Source: Methylococcales bacterium (lineage in GTDB: Bacteria > Pseudomonadota > Gammaproteobacteria > Methylococcales > Methylomonadaceae). Taken from it: a stretch of DNA of 64,000 bases. Below, piece by piece: positions 10,777-21,824 of this stretch (its first letter is position 1; each line of letters starts with the position of its first letter). Made by a program: the position numbers and the translations under genes. Under the pieces are notes generated by a model. It made no database searches and was not told where the DNA came from. It was given only the letters and a program-made list of their open reading frames with translations. The stretch spans positions 1-64,000 of the forward strand of contig JAQTUW010000006.1 in assembly GCA_028707085.1 (NCBI GenBank), in the 5' to 3' direction.

Positions 10777-10793
10777 TTGGCAGTTTATTTGCT
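10777..10793 (+). promoter_or_regulatory. Candidate sigma-54 (RpoN) promoter for the Nif11-like gene
   Basis: TTGGCA-GTTTAT-TTGCT matches the sigma-54 layout YTGGCA-N6-TTGCW, with GG at 10779-10780 and GC at 10791-10792 exactly 12 bases apart. The +1 would fall near 10803, leaving a leader of about 45 bases before the ATG at 10848. The -12 element sits inside an inverted repeat (CAGTTTA 10781-10787, TAAACTG 10796-10802), and a second small one (AGTGG/CCACT) lies in the leader. No activator site was identified. Confidence 0.6.
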
Positions 10794-10847
10794 TATAAAC
10801 TGAGTGGGCTTTTCATCCACTATTCTTGAATCATTACGGAGTTATCA

Positions 10848-11066
10848 ATGTCAATTAAGGTTATAAAAGAGTTTTCTGAAAAAGCTAGAGCTGAAGAAGA
10901 CCTTAAAGAGAAATTAAAAGCATGCGTAAAGCTTAAGGAAATGCTGGCCTTAGCCAAGGAATATGGCTATGAAATTGATGAAGTGGAGCTTTATCCACCC
11001 AATGAACCTCAGTTCACGGAAGATCAACTCTCGGAAAGACTGGTCAAGGCACTGCTGAGAGTATAA
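10848..11066 (+). CDS. Nif11-like leader-peptide family protein
   Basis: Seventy-two residues: a charged helical N-terminal region with the Nif11 signature. It starts MSIKVIKEFSEKA, continues LKEKLKAC and ends the helical part with EMLALAKEYGYEIDEVEL, which matches the usual pattern of a small domain ending ALAKxxGYxI. In that family such proteins are precursors or leaders of ribosomally made peptides, or stand-alone proteins first noticed in nitrogen-fixation clusters. There is no Gly-Gly cleavage site and no Cys/Ser/Thr-rich core, and no modifying enzyme is nearby, so it looks like a stand-alone member. CGGAG lies before the ATG and a sigma-54-type promoter is upstream. Confidence 0.75.
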   Translation: MSIKVIKEFSEKARAEEDLKEKLKACVKLKEMLALAKEYGYEIDEVELYPPNEPQFTEDQLSERLVKALLRV

Positions 11067-11082
11067 GTACGCCCATCATTGC

Positions 11083-11114
11083 GCTTCCCTGTGTGCAGAG
11101 AATGACAGGGAAGC
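11083..11114. terminator. Strong hairpin after the Nif11-like gene
   Basis: GCTTCCCTGT (11083-11092) pairs perfectly with ACAGGGAAGC (11105-11114) around a 12-base loop, 17 bases past the stop codon. There is no T-tract on the rightward strand, so it may be a stability or attenuating hairpin rather than a classical terminator. It also lies beyond the end of the leftward yggX transcript. Confidence 0.5.
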
Positions 11115-11235
11115 ATCCTTGCCCCGGCTCCCGGCAGAACACGCATAAAGATTGAAATCGCCACGGCCTTGCCCGGCAAAAATGGCTACTTTAGCCAGGC
11201 CACCCGACACCGCATTGAACCGGCATGGCCGCCGC

Positions 11236-11514
11236 TCAGGCCTGCTCTTTTTTGGGAACAAACCCGTCCGGCATTTCAAAACCGCCGGCAAACAAAAATT
11301 TTTCCCGCTCTGCTTCCAGTATTTTTTTCGCGGCCGGGTCAAAACTGGCCAAACGCCTTTCATTGATAATCATGGTCTGCATGGCCAACCATTCCCGCCA
11401 TGCCTGCTTGGAAACATGGTCGAAAATACGCTGCCCATTCACCCCTGGAAACGGTGGCGCATCCAGGCCTTCCGCCTCCATGCCTAATTTTACACACTTG
11501 ACGATTCTGGTCAT
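11236..11514 (-). CDS. yggX: Oxidative damage protection / Fe(II)-trafficking protein YggX
   Basis: A 92-residue member of the YggX family, small cytoplasmic proteins thought to handle labile iron and protect Fe-S clusters. The typical start [18 protein letters not shown] with the conserved Cys at position 7 is present. So are [20 protein letters not shown], the QTMIINE segment and the [12 protein letters not shown] helix. The gene starts 7 bases after mutY ends, the same mutY-yggX order as in E. coli. This fits MutY being an Fe-S enzyme. Confidence 0.95.
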   Translation of the reverse strand: MTRIVKCVKLGMEAEGLDAPPFPGVNGQRIFDHVSKQAWREWLAMQTMIINERRLASFDPAAKKILEAEREKFLFAGGFEMPDGFVPKKEQA

Positions 11515-11521
11515 GATTGTC

Positions 11522-12574
11522 CTATTTTTCTTGAATATTAACTTGTTGCAATAGCTTTTTTATGGGCGTAGGCAAACCAAGATTTTTGATTTGCTCGACT
11601 TTATACCAAAGGCTGGAATTTGCTTCCATCACATTGTTTATAGGGTTAATCAGGTTTGCCAGTACCGGCGTGTAATCCAGATGATAATGGGAAAAACTAT
11701 GCCGTAGGCTTGTCAGGGTCTGCACCGGCGCGATTGCCAGATTTTGCCGCCGGCACCAGTCTTGCAACTCGTCGAGACAGGCAAACTCCGGCAAACTCCA
11801 CAACCCACCCCAAATCCCGACCGGCGGCCGCTTTTCCAGAAGGATCCGCTTTTCAGTATCCTGCAACACCAGAAAATACAGACGCCTTACAGGCAATGGC
11901 TTACGCGGCTTCGGTTCCGGCAATACCTTGACAAGATCCAGCGCCAATGCCTGACAGCCGGTTGCAACCGGGCATTGCCGGCAATCCGGCCTGTTACGGA
12001 CGCAAAGCGTCGCCCCCAGATCCATGATGGCCTGGGTGTATTCGCCGGCCCTCTGCACAGGCGTATAGGCCCGACTCAAATCCCAAAGCTTGTCCGCCAC
12101 TTTCCTGTCGCCTGTCCAGCCGCCGATGGCGCAAAAGCGCGCCAGAACCCGCCTGACATTACCGTCGAGTATGGGCTGACTTTGCGCACAGGCTATGCTG
12201 AGAATGGCGCCCGCCGTCGAACGGCCTATGCCCGGCAAACCGGCAAGTTCGTCCAGCGTCTTTGGAAACTCGCCGCCGCCGCTGGCAACCATGCTTGCGG
12301 TTTTATGCAGATTTCTGGCTCTGGCGTAATAGCCCAGTCCCGACCAATATTGCAAGACTTCGTCCACATCGGCCGCCGCCAGGGTTTGCACATCGGGAAA
12401 CCGATCGACGAATCGATTGAAATAGGGAATGACGCTGCCGACCTGGGTCTGTTGCAGCATGATTTCCGAAAGCCAGACCCTGTACGGATTGATGCCCTGT
12501 TGCCAGGGCAGGTTCTTGCGGCCATGCACCTCGAACCAGGCTAGAAGCTGTTGCTGAAATTGCTCCGCAGTCAT
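11522..12574 (-). CDS. mutY: A/G-specific adenine DNA glycosylase
   Basis: Removes adenine mispaired with 8-oxoguanine. The 350-residue protein has the helix-hairpin-helix [16 protein letters not shown] followed by the catalytic Asp region ([13 protein letters not shown]). The 4Fe-4S ligands lie in [17 protein letters not shown]. The C-terminal NUDIX-like domain, which recognises 8-oxoG, starts after the [15 protein letters not shown] linker. The N-terminal [23 protein letters not shown] is the family hallmark. It is co-transcribed with yggX. Confidence 0.96.
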   Translation of the reverse strand: MTAEQFQQQLLAWFEVHGRKNLPWQQGINPYRVWLSEIMLQQTQVGSVIPYFNRFVDRFPDVQTLAAADVDEVLQYWSGLGYYARARNLHKTASMVASGGGEFPKTLDELAGLPGIGRSTAGAILSIACAQSQPILDGNVRRVLARFCAIGGWTGDRKVADKLWDLSRAYTPVQRAGEYTQAIMDLGATLCVRNRPDCRQCPVATGCQALALDLVKVLPEPKPRKPLPVRRLYFLVLQDTEKRILLEKRPPVGIWGGLWSLPEFACLDELQDWCRRQNLAIAPVQTLTSLRHSFSHYHLDYTPVLANLINPINNVMEANSSLWYKVEQIKNLGLPTPIKKLLQQVNIQEK

Positions 12575-12639
12575 ACTTTTTCAGCTAAATCCCCAAATCC
12601 CAAACCGGCATTTACAGCCGACGCCAGTCATGCCCGGGG

Positions 12640-14229
12640 TTATTCCCACTCTATGGTTGCCGGCGGCTTTCCGGAAATATCGTATGTCACCCGTGAAATC
12701 CCCGGCGCCTCATTAATAATCCGCCGGGATACCAGATCCAGAAATTCATACGGCAAATGCGCCCAGCGCGCCGTCATAAAATCGATGGTTTCCACGGCGC
12801 GAATGGCGATCACATAGTCATACCGGCGGCCATCTCCCATGACGCCTACCGATTTTACCGGCAGAAACACCGCAAAAGCCTGGCTGACCTTATCGTAAAG
12901 TTCATGACGATAAAGTTCTTCAATAAAAATCGCATCGGCCAGTCTGAGCAAATCGGCATATTGCTTTTTGACTTCGCCGAGGATACGTACGCCCAATCCG
13001 GGCCCGGGAAAAGGATGCCGGTAGACCATGTCTGCGGGCAGGCCCAGCTCCAGTCCAAGCTTGCGGACTTCGTCCTTGAACAGCTCCCGCAAAGGCTCTA
13101 CCAGTTTCAGGCTCATGTTCTCCGGCAAACCGCCGACATTGTGATGCGATTTTATCAAATGCGCCTTACCGCTTTTTGAGCCTGCCGATTCAATGACGTC
13201 CGGATAAATCGTACCTTGCGCCAGCCAGCGGGCATCGGTAAGCCGAGCGGCTTCCTCATCAAAAATCGTTACGAACAGATTGCCGATAATTTTCCGCTTT
13301 TGCTCGGGATCGGCGACCCCTGCCAGAGCATCCATGTAACGGTCGCCGGCATCGACCCGGATAACCTTAATCCCAAGATGCCGGGCGAACATGGCCATGA
13401 CCTGATCACCTTCATGCAGTCTTAGCAAGCCGGTATCCACAAACACGCAGGTTAATTGCGCCCCGATGGCCTTATGCAGCAGCGCCGCCACCACGGATGA
13501 GTCGACGCCGCCCGACAGGCCGAGAATAACCTGATCGCCGCCGACTTTTTCCCTTACCGCCCTGACCGAGTCCTGAATAATATTGCTGGCCGTCCATAAT
13601 GCGCTACAACCACATATATCCAGTGCGAAACGGCCAAGAATCCGTCCGCCTTGCTTGCTGTGCGTCACTTCCGGATGAAACTGCAAACCATAAAGCCGTT
13701 TTTCCTCATTGGCCATGCCGGCAATCGGCGCGCCGTCGGAACTAGCGATCAATTTAAAACCCGTTGGCAAGTCCACGACGCGGTCGCCATGGCTCATCCA
13801 GACATCCAGCAAACCGTAGCCTTCCTCCGAAGTATGATCTTCAATATTGCTTAACAGTGCGGAATGGCCGCGGGCGCGGATTTGGGCATAACCGAATTCG
13901 CGCTGACTGGCAGATTCGACCTTGCCGCCCAACTGTTCCGCCATGGCCTGCATCCCATAGCAAATCCCCAGCACCGGAATCCCGGCTTCGAAAATAAACT
14001 GCGGCGCACGCGGCGTATCGGCGCTGGTGACTGTTTCCGGCCCGCCGGAAAGAATAATTCCTTTCGGCGCGAACCGCCCTACTTCATCTGCGCTGCAGTC
14101 GTAGGAAAATATCTCGCAATAGACGCCGATTTCGCGGATGCGACGAGCTATCAGTTGAGTATATTGAGATCCGAAATCAAGAATTAAAATTTTGTCGGCA
14201 TGGATGCCGGCGGCAGGTAAGTCAGTCAC
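12640..14229 (-). CDS. guaA: GMP synthase (glutamine-hydrolysing)
   Basis: Converts XMP to GMP using glutamine and ATP. The 529 residues contain an N-terminal class I glutamine amidotransferase with the nucleophile Cys in [17 protein letters not shown] and the His/Glu pair in QFHPEVTHS. The ATP-pyrophosphatase P-loop [20 protein letters not shown] follows near residue 230, and a C-terminal dimerisation domain ends with the conserved PPATIEWE. The start appears to be GTG at 14229, because [16 protein letters not shown] must lie near the N-terminus. It is the last gene of guaB-methyltransferase-guaA. Confidence 0.97.
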   Translation of the reverse strand: MTDLPAAGIHADKILILDFGSQYTQLIARRIREIGVYCEIFSYDCSADEVGRFAPKGIILSGGPETVTSADTPRAPQFIFEAGIPVLGICYGMQAMAEQLGGKVESASQREFGYAQIRARGHSALLSNIEDHTSEEGYGLLDVWMSHGDRVVDLPTGFKLIASSDGAPIAGMANEEKRLYGLQFHPEVTHSKQGGRILGRFALDICGCSALWTASNIIQDSVRAVREKVGGDQVILGLSGGVDSSVVAALLHKAIGAQLTCVFVDTGLLRLHEGDQVMAMFARHLGIKVIRVDAGDRYMDALAGVADPEQKRKIIGNLFVTIFDEEAARLTDARWLAQGTIYPDVIESAGSKSGKAHLIKSHHNVGGLPENMSLKLVEPLRELFKDEVRKLGLELGLPADMVYRHPFPGPGLGVRILGEVKKQYADLLRLADAIFIEELYRHELYDKVSQAFAVFLPVKSVGVMGDGRRYDYVIAIRAVETIDFMTARWAHLPYEFLDLVSRRIINEAPGISRVTYDISGKPPATIEWE

Positions 14230-14270
14230 GATGGAACCTTCAGGAATAATGTGGATATTGGCCGTCTGCT

Positions 14271-15269
14271 TCAGGCTTTATTGGCCTGTATCCGGCCTTG
14301 ATACAGGCGATCAAGCAAACTCTTGTTACTATCATAGCCCCTGACGCTGAATTTTTCAGACGCAGTTCGATACATACGCAACAAAAACCGCCGGTACGGG
14401 GTCAGGGTTAGATAATGTTTAACCTGACTGTGGCCACGGACTAACCCGATAATGCGGTCTGCATTGTCGCCAAAATCCAGCTCCGCCGCTTGCATCGCCG
14501 CCGTTTCGGCCTTCCGGAAAAACAGGGTGATATTTCCCTGGTCATCCGAGAACAAATGACTGTCAACCGAAAAACCGGTTTTCTCGCCGAGCCTGATCAA
14601 GGTCACGAGATTAAAATTAAACAGGTGCGCCTCATGAAAAACGCTGCTGGGCGACTGACACATTGCTTCAACATTGGGCACCTCCACAACCAGTACGCCT
14701 TGCGGTTTCAGCAGACCATGCAATATCCCCAGCACGAACCCCGGATCTTCGGTGTGTTCCAACACATGCCAGATGGTGATGATATCAAAACTTTGCGCTG
14801 TAAAATGCGCATCCTGGATGAAACCAATCTGCAGGTTTAATGCGTATTCGGCGGCCGAATACTCGGCATACCCCTTGTTTGGCTCGACACCATACAAATC
14901 ATGGCCCAGGGATTTGAGTAAATAGGCGAATTCCCCGCCTCCGGTACCCACATCCAGCATGGTTTGCCGGCTGGCCAGCAAATGCCGGATTTTGTGCAGC
15001 CGCGTCAATGCGACCTTGCCCGCCCTGAGTACATGTTTGGGTTTGGGGGCGCAGGTCTTTTTATATTCCAGCCGGTAATCGTTTTCATAAAATTGCCTGG
15101 GTTCATAGGGAAACGGATCGCTCCACACCAGCCCGCAACAATTACAGATTACGGTTCGCAATGGCCCGCCGCCACGACTTCGGCAGGCCAGAACCGAAAC
15201 ATCCCGCTTACCGCAAAGATTGCAGGGTATAGATGCTGTTTCGCTATCCAATTTATTATTGTTCTGCAT
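14271..15269 (-). CDS. Class I SAM-dependent methyltransferase with N-terminal zinc-binding motif
   Basis: A roughly 332-residue protein. The N-terminus has a Cys pattern (CNLCGK ... [13 protein letters not shown]) like the zinc-binding head of C-methyltransferases that act on nucleotide-linked sugars. The core has the SAM-binding motif [19 protein letters not shown], then [16 protein letters not shown] and [14 protein letters not shown]. The substrate is not evident. It sits between guaB and guaA, 41 bases before guaA, where it is not normally found. The ATG at 15269 is preferred over an upstream TTG at 15296. A 15-base direct repeat (15253-15267, 15269-15283) straddles this start. Confidence 0.85.
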   Translation of the reverse strand: MQNNNKLDSETASIPCNLCGKRDVSVLACRSRGGGPLRTVICNCCGLVWSDPFPYEPRQFYENDYRLEYKKTCAPKPKHVLRAGKVALTRLHKIRHLLASRQTMLDVGTGGGEFAYLLKSLGHDLYGVEPNKGYAEYSAAEYALNLQIGFIQDAHFTAQSFDIITIWHVLEHTEDPGFVLGILHGLLKPQGVLVVEVPNVEAMCQSPSSVFHEAHLFNFNLVTLIRLGEKTGFSVDSHLFSDDQGNITLFFRKAETAAMQAAELDFGDNADRIIGLVRGHSQVKHYLTLTPYRRFLLRMYRTASEKFSVRGYDSNKSLLDRLYQGRIQANKA

Positions 15270-15336
15270 TATTATTGTTCTGCGTTTGCGATCCAAAACC
15301 TGAACCCGGATAAAAGCATGCCGTTTCCCATGCTCA

Positions 15337-16848
<1,512 letters not shown>

Positions 16849-16891
16849 TTATCCCGCTCGCCTAAAATGTACAAAGCGGCGAAAATTGAAG

Positions 16892-17365
16892 TTAGCTGCC
16901 GGTTTTCACGGCCAGCGCAGCTCTGATTGCCGAATACTCACCGATTTTCGGCATATGCAGATACACTCCCAGCAGCGCCAGCACACTAAATATATAGAGG
17001 GTGTTGAAGCCGTCGCCAAGAATGAACATTAAAAACCCAAATGCACCCACCGTCTCTATCAATAACAGGCTTGCCGATATGGTAAAAAAATATCGCCGCC
17101 CGGCCGACTTGCCGCCGGGCATGGTCTGATTAAGCCTGATCATAATATGCCGTAACAGCTTGACAACCGGAAACAGCACAATGGCAATGCCATAGAGTAC
17201 GCTTCTGATCGCCACTCTTTCCGTCTCGTCAATCGTATGCCGAATCTCATTCCCCCATACATGGCAAACGACAATGTAGACAACGATCAGCAGTAACAGC
17301 GCAGCGCTGAACAAGTAATGCGCGAGAAGATCCCGATATTCTCCGGATTTGAACATGATTGCCAT
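16892..17365 (-). CDS. Four-helix membrane protein (hypothetical)
   Basis: A 157-residue protein with four predicted membrane segments at about residues 17-37, 53-70, 91-113 and 119-137. A positively charged loop (GGKSAGRRY) lies between the second and third. No enzyme motif or known family was recognised. It starts 6 bases after the CPBP protease gene on the same strand, so the two are probably one operon. A helper or substrate of that protease is possible but unproven. Confidence 0.7.
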   Translation of the reverse strand: MAIMFKSGEYRDLLAHYLFSAALLLLIVVYIVVCHVWGNEIRHTIDETERVAIRSVLYGIAIVLFPVVKLLRHIMIRLNQTMPGGKSAGRRYFFTISASLLLIETVGAFGFLMFILGDGFNTLYIFSVLALLGVYLHMPKIGEYSAIRAALAVKTGS

Positions 17366-17371
17366 CGATAA

Positions 17372-17959
17372 TTAAATATTGTTGCGATAAGTACGCAGGA
17401 TGACCATAAAAACCGTAAAATCATAAAGCGTATGAATGACGATGGGAACCAGCAACTGACGCTCGCCGCCATAATCCAGCGAAACTCCCAGATACAGACC
17501 TATAATCAGGGCAAGAAAGGCATACAGCGGAGTAACGGCGTGCACCAGTGCAAAGATGAAATTACTGACCAGCAGCGCCGCTACGGCGCCCAGAGCGTTT
17601 TCCAGCCAGGGCTGCAAAAAACCGCGAAACAGGACTTCTTCGGAAACGCCTGCAATCGCGGCCAGCACGAACATATCCGCCCAATGCCTGTGACACAAGC
17701 GCGCGCCCAGCGTTTCCTGCAACAGATATCTGATTTTTTTTAGTTGGCCATAGGGTAGCTCCTGTAGCACAAAGAAAAACAAAATCAACGGCAAAGTCAG
17801 AAAAAAACCCTGAACCCATGCTTTTTCCGAAAAATAAAGACTGGCAAAACAATCGATATCGGCTAACCAGCCCAGCAAGATTGCGACGAATAGCAGCGAA
17901 CCTTCAAACAAACAGGCGGCCTTAAAGAAGTTTTCCGGCTCTAGCGCCTGTTTTTTCAT
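17372..17959 (-). CDS. CPBP-family intramembrane metalloprotease
   Basis: About 195 residues, strongly hydrophobic. The CPBP (Abi/CAAX protease) motifs are present: EEVLFRGFLQPWL with the paired Glu and Arg, a His in FALVHAVTPLY, and a C-terminal His in VIHTLYDFTVF, each in its own membrane helix. Family members cleave prenylated or other membrane-bound substrates and include bacteriocin-immunity proteins; the target here is unknown. The ATG at 17959 is used; the frame extends to a TTG at 17965. Confidence 0.85.
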   Translation of the reverse strand: MKKQALEPENFFKAACLFEGSLLFVAILLGWLADIDCFASLYFSEKAWVQGFFLTLPLILFFFVLQELPYGQLKKIRYLLQETLGARLCHRHWADMFVLAAIAGVSEEVLFRGFLQPWLENALGAVAALLVSNFIFALVHAVTPLYAFLALIIGLYLGVSLDYGGERQLLVPIVIHTLYDFTVFMVILRTYRNNI

Positions 17960-18152
17960 GTTCAACTACCAATCCCCGGATATACGGAACTAAGAATTCT
18001 ATGCATTGCCCATCAGACGCCGAAAGCTCTGTTCCGGCTCTCGCCGGATGCGAATCGGGGCGGAGAGATTAAACAGGCGACATACGATTTGCGAATACTA
18101 TAAACAAAAAACGCTAAAATTGGCAGGACTTACCAACCGAAGAGGCATTTCC

Positions 18153-18428
18153 ATGCAATGTTTTATTTACAAGAGCGCCAGAAAGGAAGAACTTTATATT
18201 TATCTGGACAAGCGCGACGACTTTTCCGCCGTCCCTGACGTTTTGCTGCAGACACTTGGAAAACTGAACTTTGTGATGGAATTGCAGCTCAGCCCTGATC
18301 GCAAACTCGCCCGGGAAGATGCCGGCAAGGTGATTGCCAGCATCAAAAACAAGGGTTTTTTTATACAAATGCCCCCGGTGATAGCCTATCTATCGGCGAC
18401 GACTCCCGTCGGACAACAACCGCACTAA
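18153..18428 (+). CDS. ycgL: YcgL family protein
   Basis: A 91-residue member of the YcgL (DUF709) family. The N-terminus MQCFIYKSARKEELYIYL is diagnostic, followed by FSAVPDVLLQTLGKLNFVMEL and the RKLAREDA segment. The frame runs upstream to 18006, but the ATG at 18153 has AGAGG at the right spacing and matches the family start. Members are found in gammaproteobacteria and their biochemical role is not settled. Confidence 0.9.
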   Translation: MQCFIYKSARKEELYIYLDKRDDFSAVPDVLLQTLGKLNFVMELQLSPDRKLAREDAGKVIASIKNKGFFIQMPPVIAYLSATTPVGQQPH

Positions 18429-18539
18429 GCCGGACGAAGGCCGTCAATCGCCTGAAAGCATACCCGGCATATCAATCCGTGCTAACATGTGAGCATTCAG
18501 CCGATTCGTTCTTTTTTTCTCAATCTGGATACGTAACAC

Positions 18540-19559
18540 ATGTCAGACAATACATTCCCATTTGAAGACCCCAAGTCTAGAGGCAAAATTTGGGGATTTA
18601 GTACGCTGCTAGGCATTGTCATTGTCGTTATGCTGGTATTAGGTGAATGGTGGAGCCGCGAGCCCGAACAATTCAATGTTCAGGACGAAGCCATTGAACG
18701 CATGAACGCCACCCACACGGATCAAATGCCTATCGGCTATGTCTACGCCAGCACCCTGGCGCATATCGCCGATGTCATCCTATATAAACCCGGCGGCTAT
18801 CTGTCCAATGACGTAGCGCCACCCGGACTGTTTTGCGATAACATCCAAAGTTTTGAATACGGCGCGCTGGTCATGCTGCGTGACGGCACCACGGCCTTGC
18901 GCAACCACTTTGCCCGCGACCAGTCGCAATCGGCTGAAGACCCCGATCTGGCAAAAGCGGAGCCCAGCTTTTATTACGAACCGAATTCCTGGGCGCTGCC
19001 GTCCACCGAATCCGAATATGTCAAGGGTATTGAAGCATTACATGGCTATATGGCCCGCCTGCAAAACCCGTCTGCAACCTCCAAAGCCGCGCAATTCCAT
19101 TCCAGGGCGGATAATTTATGGCAATACACCGAGGTGGTCATCAAGCGCCTGGGCGGGCTATCCACTCGCCTTGCGGCTAGTACCGACAAATTCTCGGGCG
19201 CGACCCATGGCGACCCATCCAATCCGCTCGACATCAATATGCCAACCATAGGCCAGACCCCATGGATGGAAATCGACAACGTTTTCTATGAAGCGCGCGG
19301 CTCATGCTGGGCTTTGCTGCATATCCTCAAGGCCATTAAACACGACTTTTCCGATATTTTGCTGGACAAACGGGCCATGAACACCCTGGACAACATGATA
19401 CAGGCTCTGGAAAACGCCTTGACTCCAACCCTGAGCCCGGTAGTATTGAACGGTGATGGTTTCGGGCTGTTCGCCAACTACTCGCTGGCCATGGCCAACT
19501 ACATTGCCCGCGCCAATGCCGCCGCACTTGATTTGCGGGACGTCATGAACAGAGGTTAG
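18540..19559 (+). CDS. DUF2333 family membrane-anchored protein
   Basis: A 339-residue protein with one N-terminal membrane helix (about residues 18-36, LLGIVIVVMLVLGEWW) and a large soluble part, probably periplasmic. The domain matches DUF2333, seen in VAPPGLFCDNIQSFEYGALVM and the RADNLWQYTEVVIKRLGGLSTRL region. The family function is unknown. It is followed after 4 bases by a DUF4389 gene, and this pair is conserved in many gammaproteobacteria. Confidence 0.85.
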   Translation: MSDNTFPFEDPKSRGKIWGFSTLLGIVIVVMLVLGEWWSREPEQFNVQDEAIERMNATHTDQMPIGYVYASTLAHIADVILYKPGGYLSNDVAPPGLFCDNIQSFEYGALVMLRDGTTALRNHFARDQSQSAEDPDLAKAEPSFYYEPNSWALPSTESEYVKGIEALHGYMARLQNPSATSKAAQFHSRADNLWQYTEVVIKRLGGLSTRLAASTDKFSGATHGDPSNPLDINMPTIGQTPWMEIDNVFYEARGSCWALLHILKAIKHDFSDILLDKRAMNTLDNMIQALENALTPTLSPVVLNGDGFGLFANYSLAMANYIARANAAALDLRDVMNRG

Positions 19560-19563
19560 GCGC

Positions 19564-19866
19564 ATGCAGGAACGGATTAACGAAAACCTGAAAAAAATCG
19601 AGACCTGGAAACGAATTGTTTTCATGCTGATCTACGCCTTGATAGACAGCCTGGTCAGATTGATACTCTGGCTGGTGATTTTATTACAGCTTGCCGCCGT
19701 ATTGCTGACTGGCGGCGTTAATCCCAATCTTCTGGCGTTCGGCAAAAGCCTGTCTACCTATCATTACCACATTCTGCTGTTTTTAACGTTTTCCACAGAG
19801 CAGTTGCCGTTTCCATTCTCCGAATGGAATATCACGGCCGACCTGGGATTAATCGACCGGGATTAA
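19564..19866 (+). CDS. DUF4389 domain membrane protein
   Basis: One hundred residues with two hydrophobic segments (about 19-50 and 68-82) separated by a short GGVNPNLLAFGKSLSTYHY loop. The pattern WKRIVFMLIYALIDSLVRLILWLV fits DUF4389 membrane proteins. The gene is sandwiched between the DUF2333 gene (4 bases) and dinB (5 bases), so the three are probably co-transcribed. Function unknown; a partner of the DUF2333 protein is plausible. Confidence 0.82.
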   Translation: MQERINENLKKIETWKRIVFMLIYALIDSLVRLILWLVILLQLAAVLLTGGVNPNLLAFGKSLSTYHYHILLFLTFSTEQLPFPFSEWNITADLGLIDRD

Positions 19867-19871
19867 GGCGC

Positions 19872-20960
19872 ATGGATGGCTCGTCGCGAAAAATCGTCCA
19901 CATCGACATGGATGCGTTTTTTGCGGCGGTGGAACAGCGGGACAATCCCGCCTATCGAAACAAACCGGTCATCGTGGGCGGCAAGCCGGATTCCAGAGGG
20001 GTTGTCGCAACCTGCAGCTACGAAGCCCGCAAGTTTGGAATTCACTCGGCGATGCCCTCGTCCCACGCATACCGACTCTGTCCACAGGCCATTTTTGTCA
20101 ACCCCCGCTTTGCCGTTTATCAGGAAGCCTCGGAAAACATCCGCAGCATCTTTCGCCGCTATTGCGAATATATCGAACCTCTGTCGCTGGACGAAGCCTA
20201 TCTCGACGTGAGCAGCAATATTTTATTCCAGGGTTCGGCAACCCTGCTGGCCAGACAAATCAAACAGGACATCCATCGTCAGACGCGTCTGACCGCCTCC
20301 GCCGGCATCTCCTATAACAAATTTCTCGCCAAAATCGCTTCGGATCGGGGCAAGCCGGACGGACTGTATCTGATTACCCCGCAGCAGGGCGGCGAATTTG
20401 TGGAACGCCTGCCCATAGGCCAGTTTCACGGCATAGGCAGGGCCACGGAAAAACGCATGCATGAATTAGGCATCCTGACCGGCAAGGATCTGAAGCAAAT
20501 CCCGCTACCGGTACTGCAACAGCATTTCGGCAAAGCGGCGCAGTTTTATTTCGATATTGCTCGCGGCTTCGATCACCGCCCGGTCAATTGCCAGCGCATC
20601 CGCAAATCGATAGGGGTGGAGACCACCTTTGACGAAGACATTTCCGATCCGGCGACTGTTTATCGGCATCTGCAACAGCTTTTACAAATCGCACTAACCA
20701 AACTGCTGGAGAAAAATCTGGTGGCGCACACCTTGACCATCAAGATCAAATACCATAATTTTGTGTTGATTACCCGCGGCCGAACATTACGCAACGCAAT
20801 CACTACCGGCATGGACACCCAGACCCTGCTTGCCGAACTACTAAAAAACACCGCCATCGGCGAAAAAAAAGTCCGCCTGCTGGGCGTCAGCCTATCGGGC
20901 CTGCACAACAGGGAAAGCAGCCTGTTTTACCGGCAAATGGATTTGTTTGATTCAACTTGA
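19872..20960 (+). CDS. dinB: DNA polymerase IV (Y family)
   Basis: Error-prone translesion polymerase. The frame opens at 19824, but the family start is the ATG at 19872, giving 362 residues: a few residues, then KIVHIDMDAFFAAVEQRDNP with the first catalytic Asp. YIEPLSLDEAYLDVS carries the catalytic Asp-Glu pair near residues 103-104. The helix-hairpin-helix FHGIGRATEKRMHELGI and the little-finger domain follow. The C-terminal QMDLFD resembles the beta-clamp binding peptide of Pol IV. No LexA box was noticed upstream, and the position inside an operon argues against classical SOS control. Confidence 0.95.
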   Translation: MDGSSRKIVHIDMDAFFAAVEQRDNPAYRNKPVIVGGKPDSRGVVATCSYEARKFGIHSAMPSSHAYRLCPQAIFVNPRFAVYQEASENIRSIFRRYCEYIEPLSLDEAYLDVSSNILFQGSATLLARQIKQDIHRQTRLTASAGISYNKFLAKIASDRGKPDGLYLITPQQGGEFVERLPIGQFHGIGRATEKRMHELGILTGKDLKQIPLPVLQQHFGKAAQFYFDIARGFDHRPVNCQRIRKSIGVETTFDEDISDPATVYRHLQQLLQIALTKLLEKNLVAHTLTIKIKYHNFVLITRGRTLRNAITTGMDTQTLLAELLKNTAIGEKKVRLLGVSLSGLHNRESSLFYRQMDLFDST

Positions 20961-20982
20961 ACTACATGGAAATTTTGCCATT

Positions 20983-20991
20983 TGCTATAAT
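20983..20991 (+). promoter_or_regulatory. Extended -10 promoter upstream of dsbA
   Basis: TGCTATAAT is a perfect extended -10 element with no good -35 at 17 bases. Transcription would start near 20998, giving a leader of about 170 bases before dsbA. That leader is long for a simple gene and contains short GC-rich inverted repeats; no known RNA element was recognised in it. Confidence 0.5.
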
Positions 20992-21169
20992 GCCGGTTAT
21001 TTTACGAAAACCAACCGCCAGTGGCGCCGACGGATAAACGCCAGACTGAATAGCTTGCATCAGGCTTTTCGCCCCCAGGCATACCGGTAGAGTTCAAGCA
21101 GGCGCCTAGACCCGCTATCATTCGCGCGGATATTCATTTTGCAATACAAACCTCTCACGGAGAAATCGG

Positions 21170-21775
21170 ATGTTACAAAAAATCGCAATTTTGGGGCTGT
21201 TCTGTTTTACCATGCTGGCCAATGCGGAAGGCGGCTACGACACTCTGAACCCCGCACAGCCCGTACAAAATCCTGAAAAAATAGAAGTCATCGAATTTTT
21301 CTGGTACGGCTGCCCACATTGCTACCATCTGGAACCCGCCATGGCGGCATGGCTAAAAACCAAGCCGGCCAATGTCGAGTTTATTCGTCAGCCTGCTATT
21401 TTCAGCGATGTGTGGGCCAAACACGCCAAAGCATTTTTTACCGCAGAAGCCCTGGGGGTATCGGAACAGGTTCATGCCGATTTTTTTGACGCCATCCAGA
21501 ACAAAAAGGAAAAACTGCTTACCGAGGCCGAGCTACAGAAATTTTTTGCAGCACACGGCGTTAAGGAGGACGATTTCCATAATGCCTACAACTCATTCGC
21601 CGTATACACCAAATTACGCCAGGCCGAAGGCATGGGCGAACGCTACGGCGTCAACGGCGTGCCGACTCTGATTGTCAATGGTAAATACCGGGTCAGCGCC
21701 ACATCGGCCAAATCCCAGGAAAACATGCTTGCCGTCACCAACGAACTGATTGAAAAGGAAAGTCAGGGCAAATAA
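21170..21775 (+). CDS. dsbA: Thiol:disulfide interchange protein DsbA
   Basis: Periplasmic oxidase that introduces disulfide bonds. Of 201 residues, the first 19 are a signal peptide cut after ANA/NAE. A thioredoxin fold follows with the redox motif CPHC (FFWYGCPHCYHLEP), an inserted helical domain, and the cis-Pro loop GVNGVPTLIVNGKYR. Spacing and length match DsbA rather than DsbC/G. GGAGAAATCGG provides the ribosome site. The next gene begins close to or just after its stop. Confidence 0.95.
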   Translation: MLQKIAILGLFCFTMLANAEGGYDTLNPAQPVQNPEKIEVIEFFWYGCPHCYHLEPAMAAWLKTKPANVEFIRQPAIFSDVWAKHAKAFFTAEALGVSEQVHADFFDAIQNKKEKLLTEAELQKFFAAHGVKEDDFHNAYNSFAVYTKLRQAEGMGERYGVNGVPTLIVNGKYRVSATSAKSQENMLAVTNELIEKESQGK

Positions 21776-21824
21776 AAAAGCCGGTTTTGTCCGCCTAATG
21801 CTTCCGTTGATAAATTATCAGGCC

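Noticed and set aside
11076..11363. 95-residue leftward frame beside the Nif11-like gene
   Set aside because: It covers the hairpin and the end of yggX in another frame; composition is that of a shadow.
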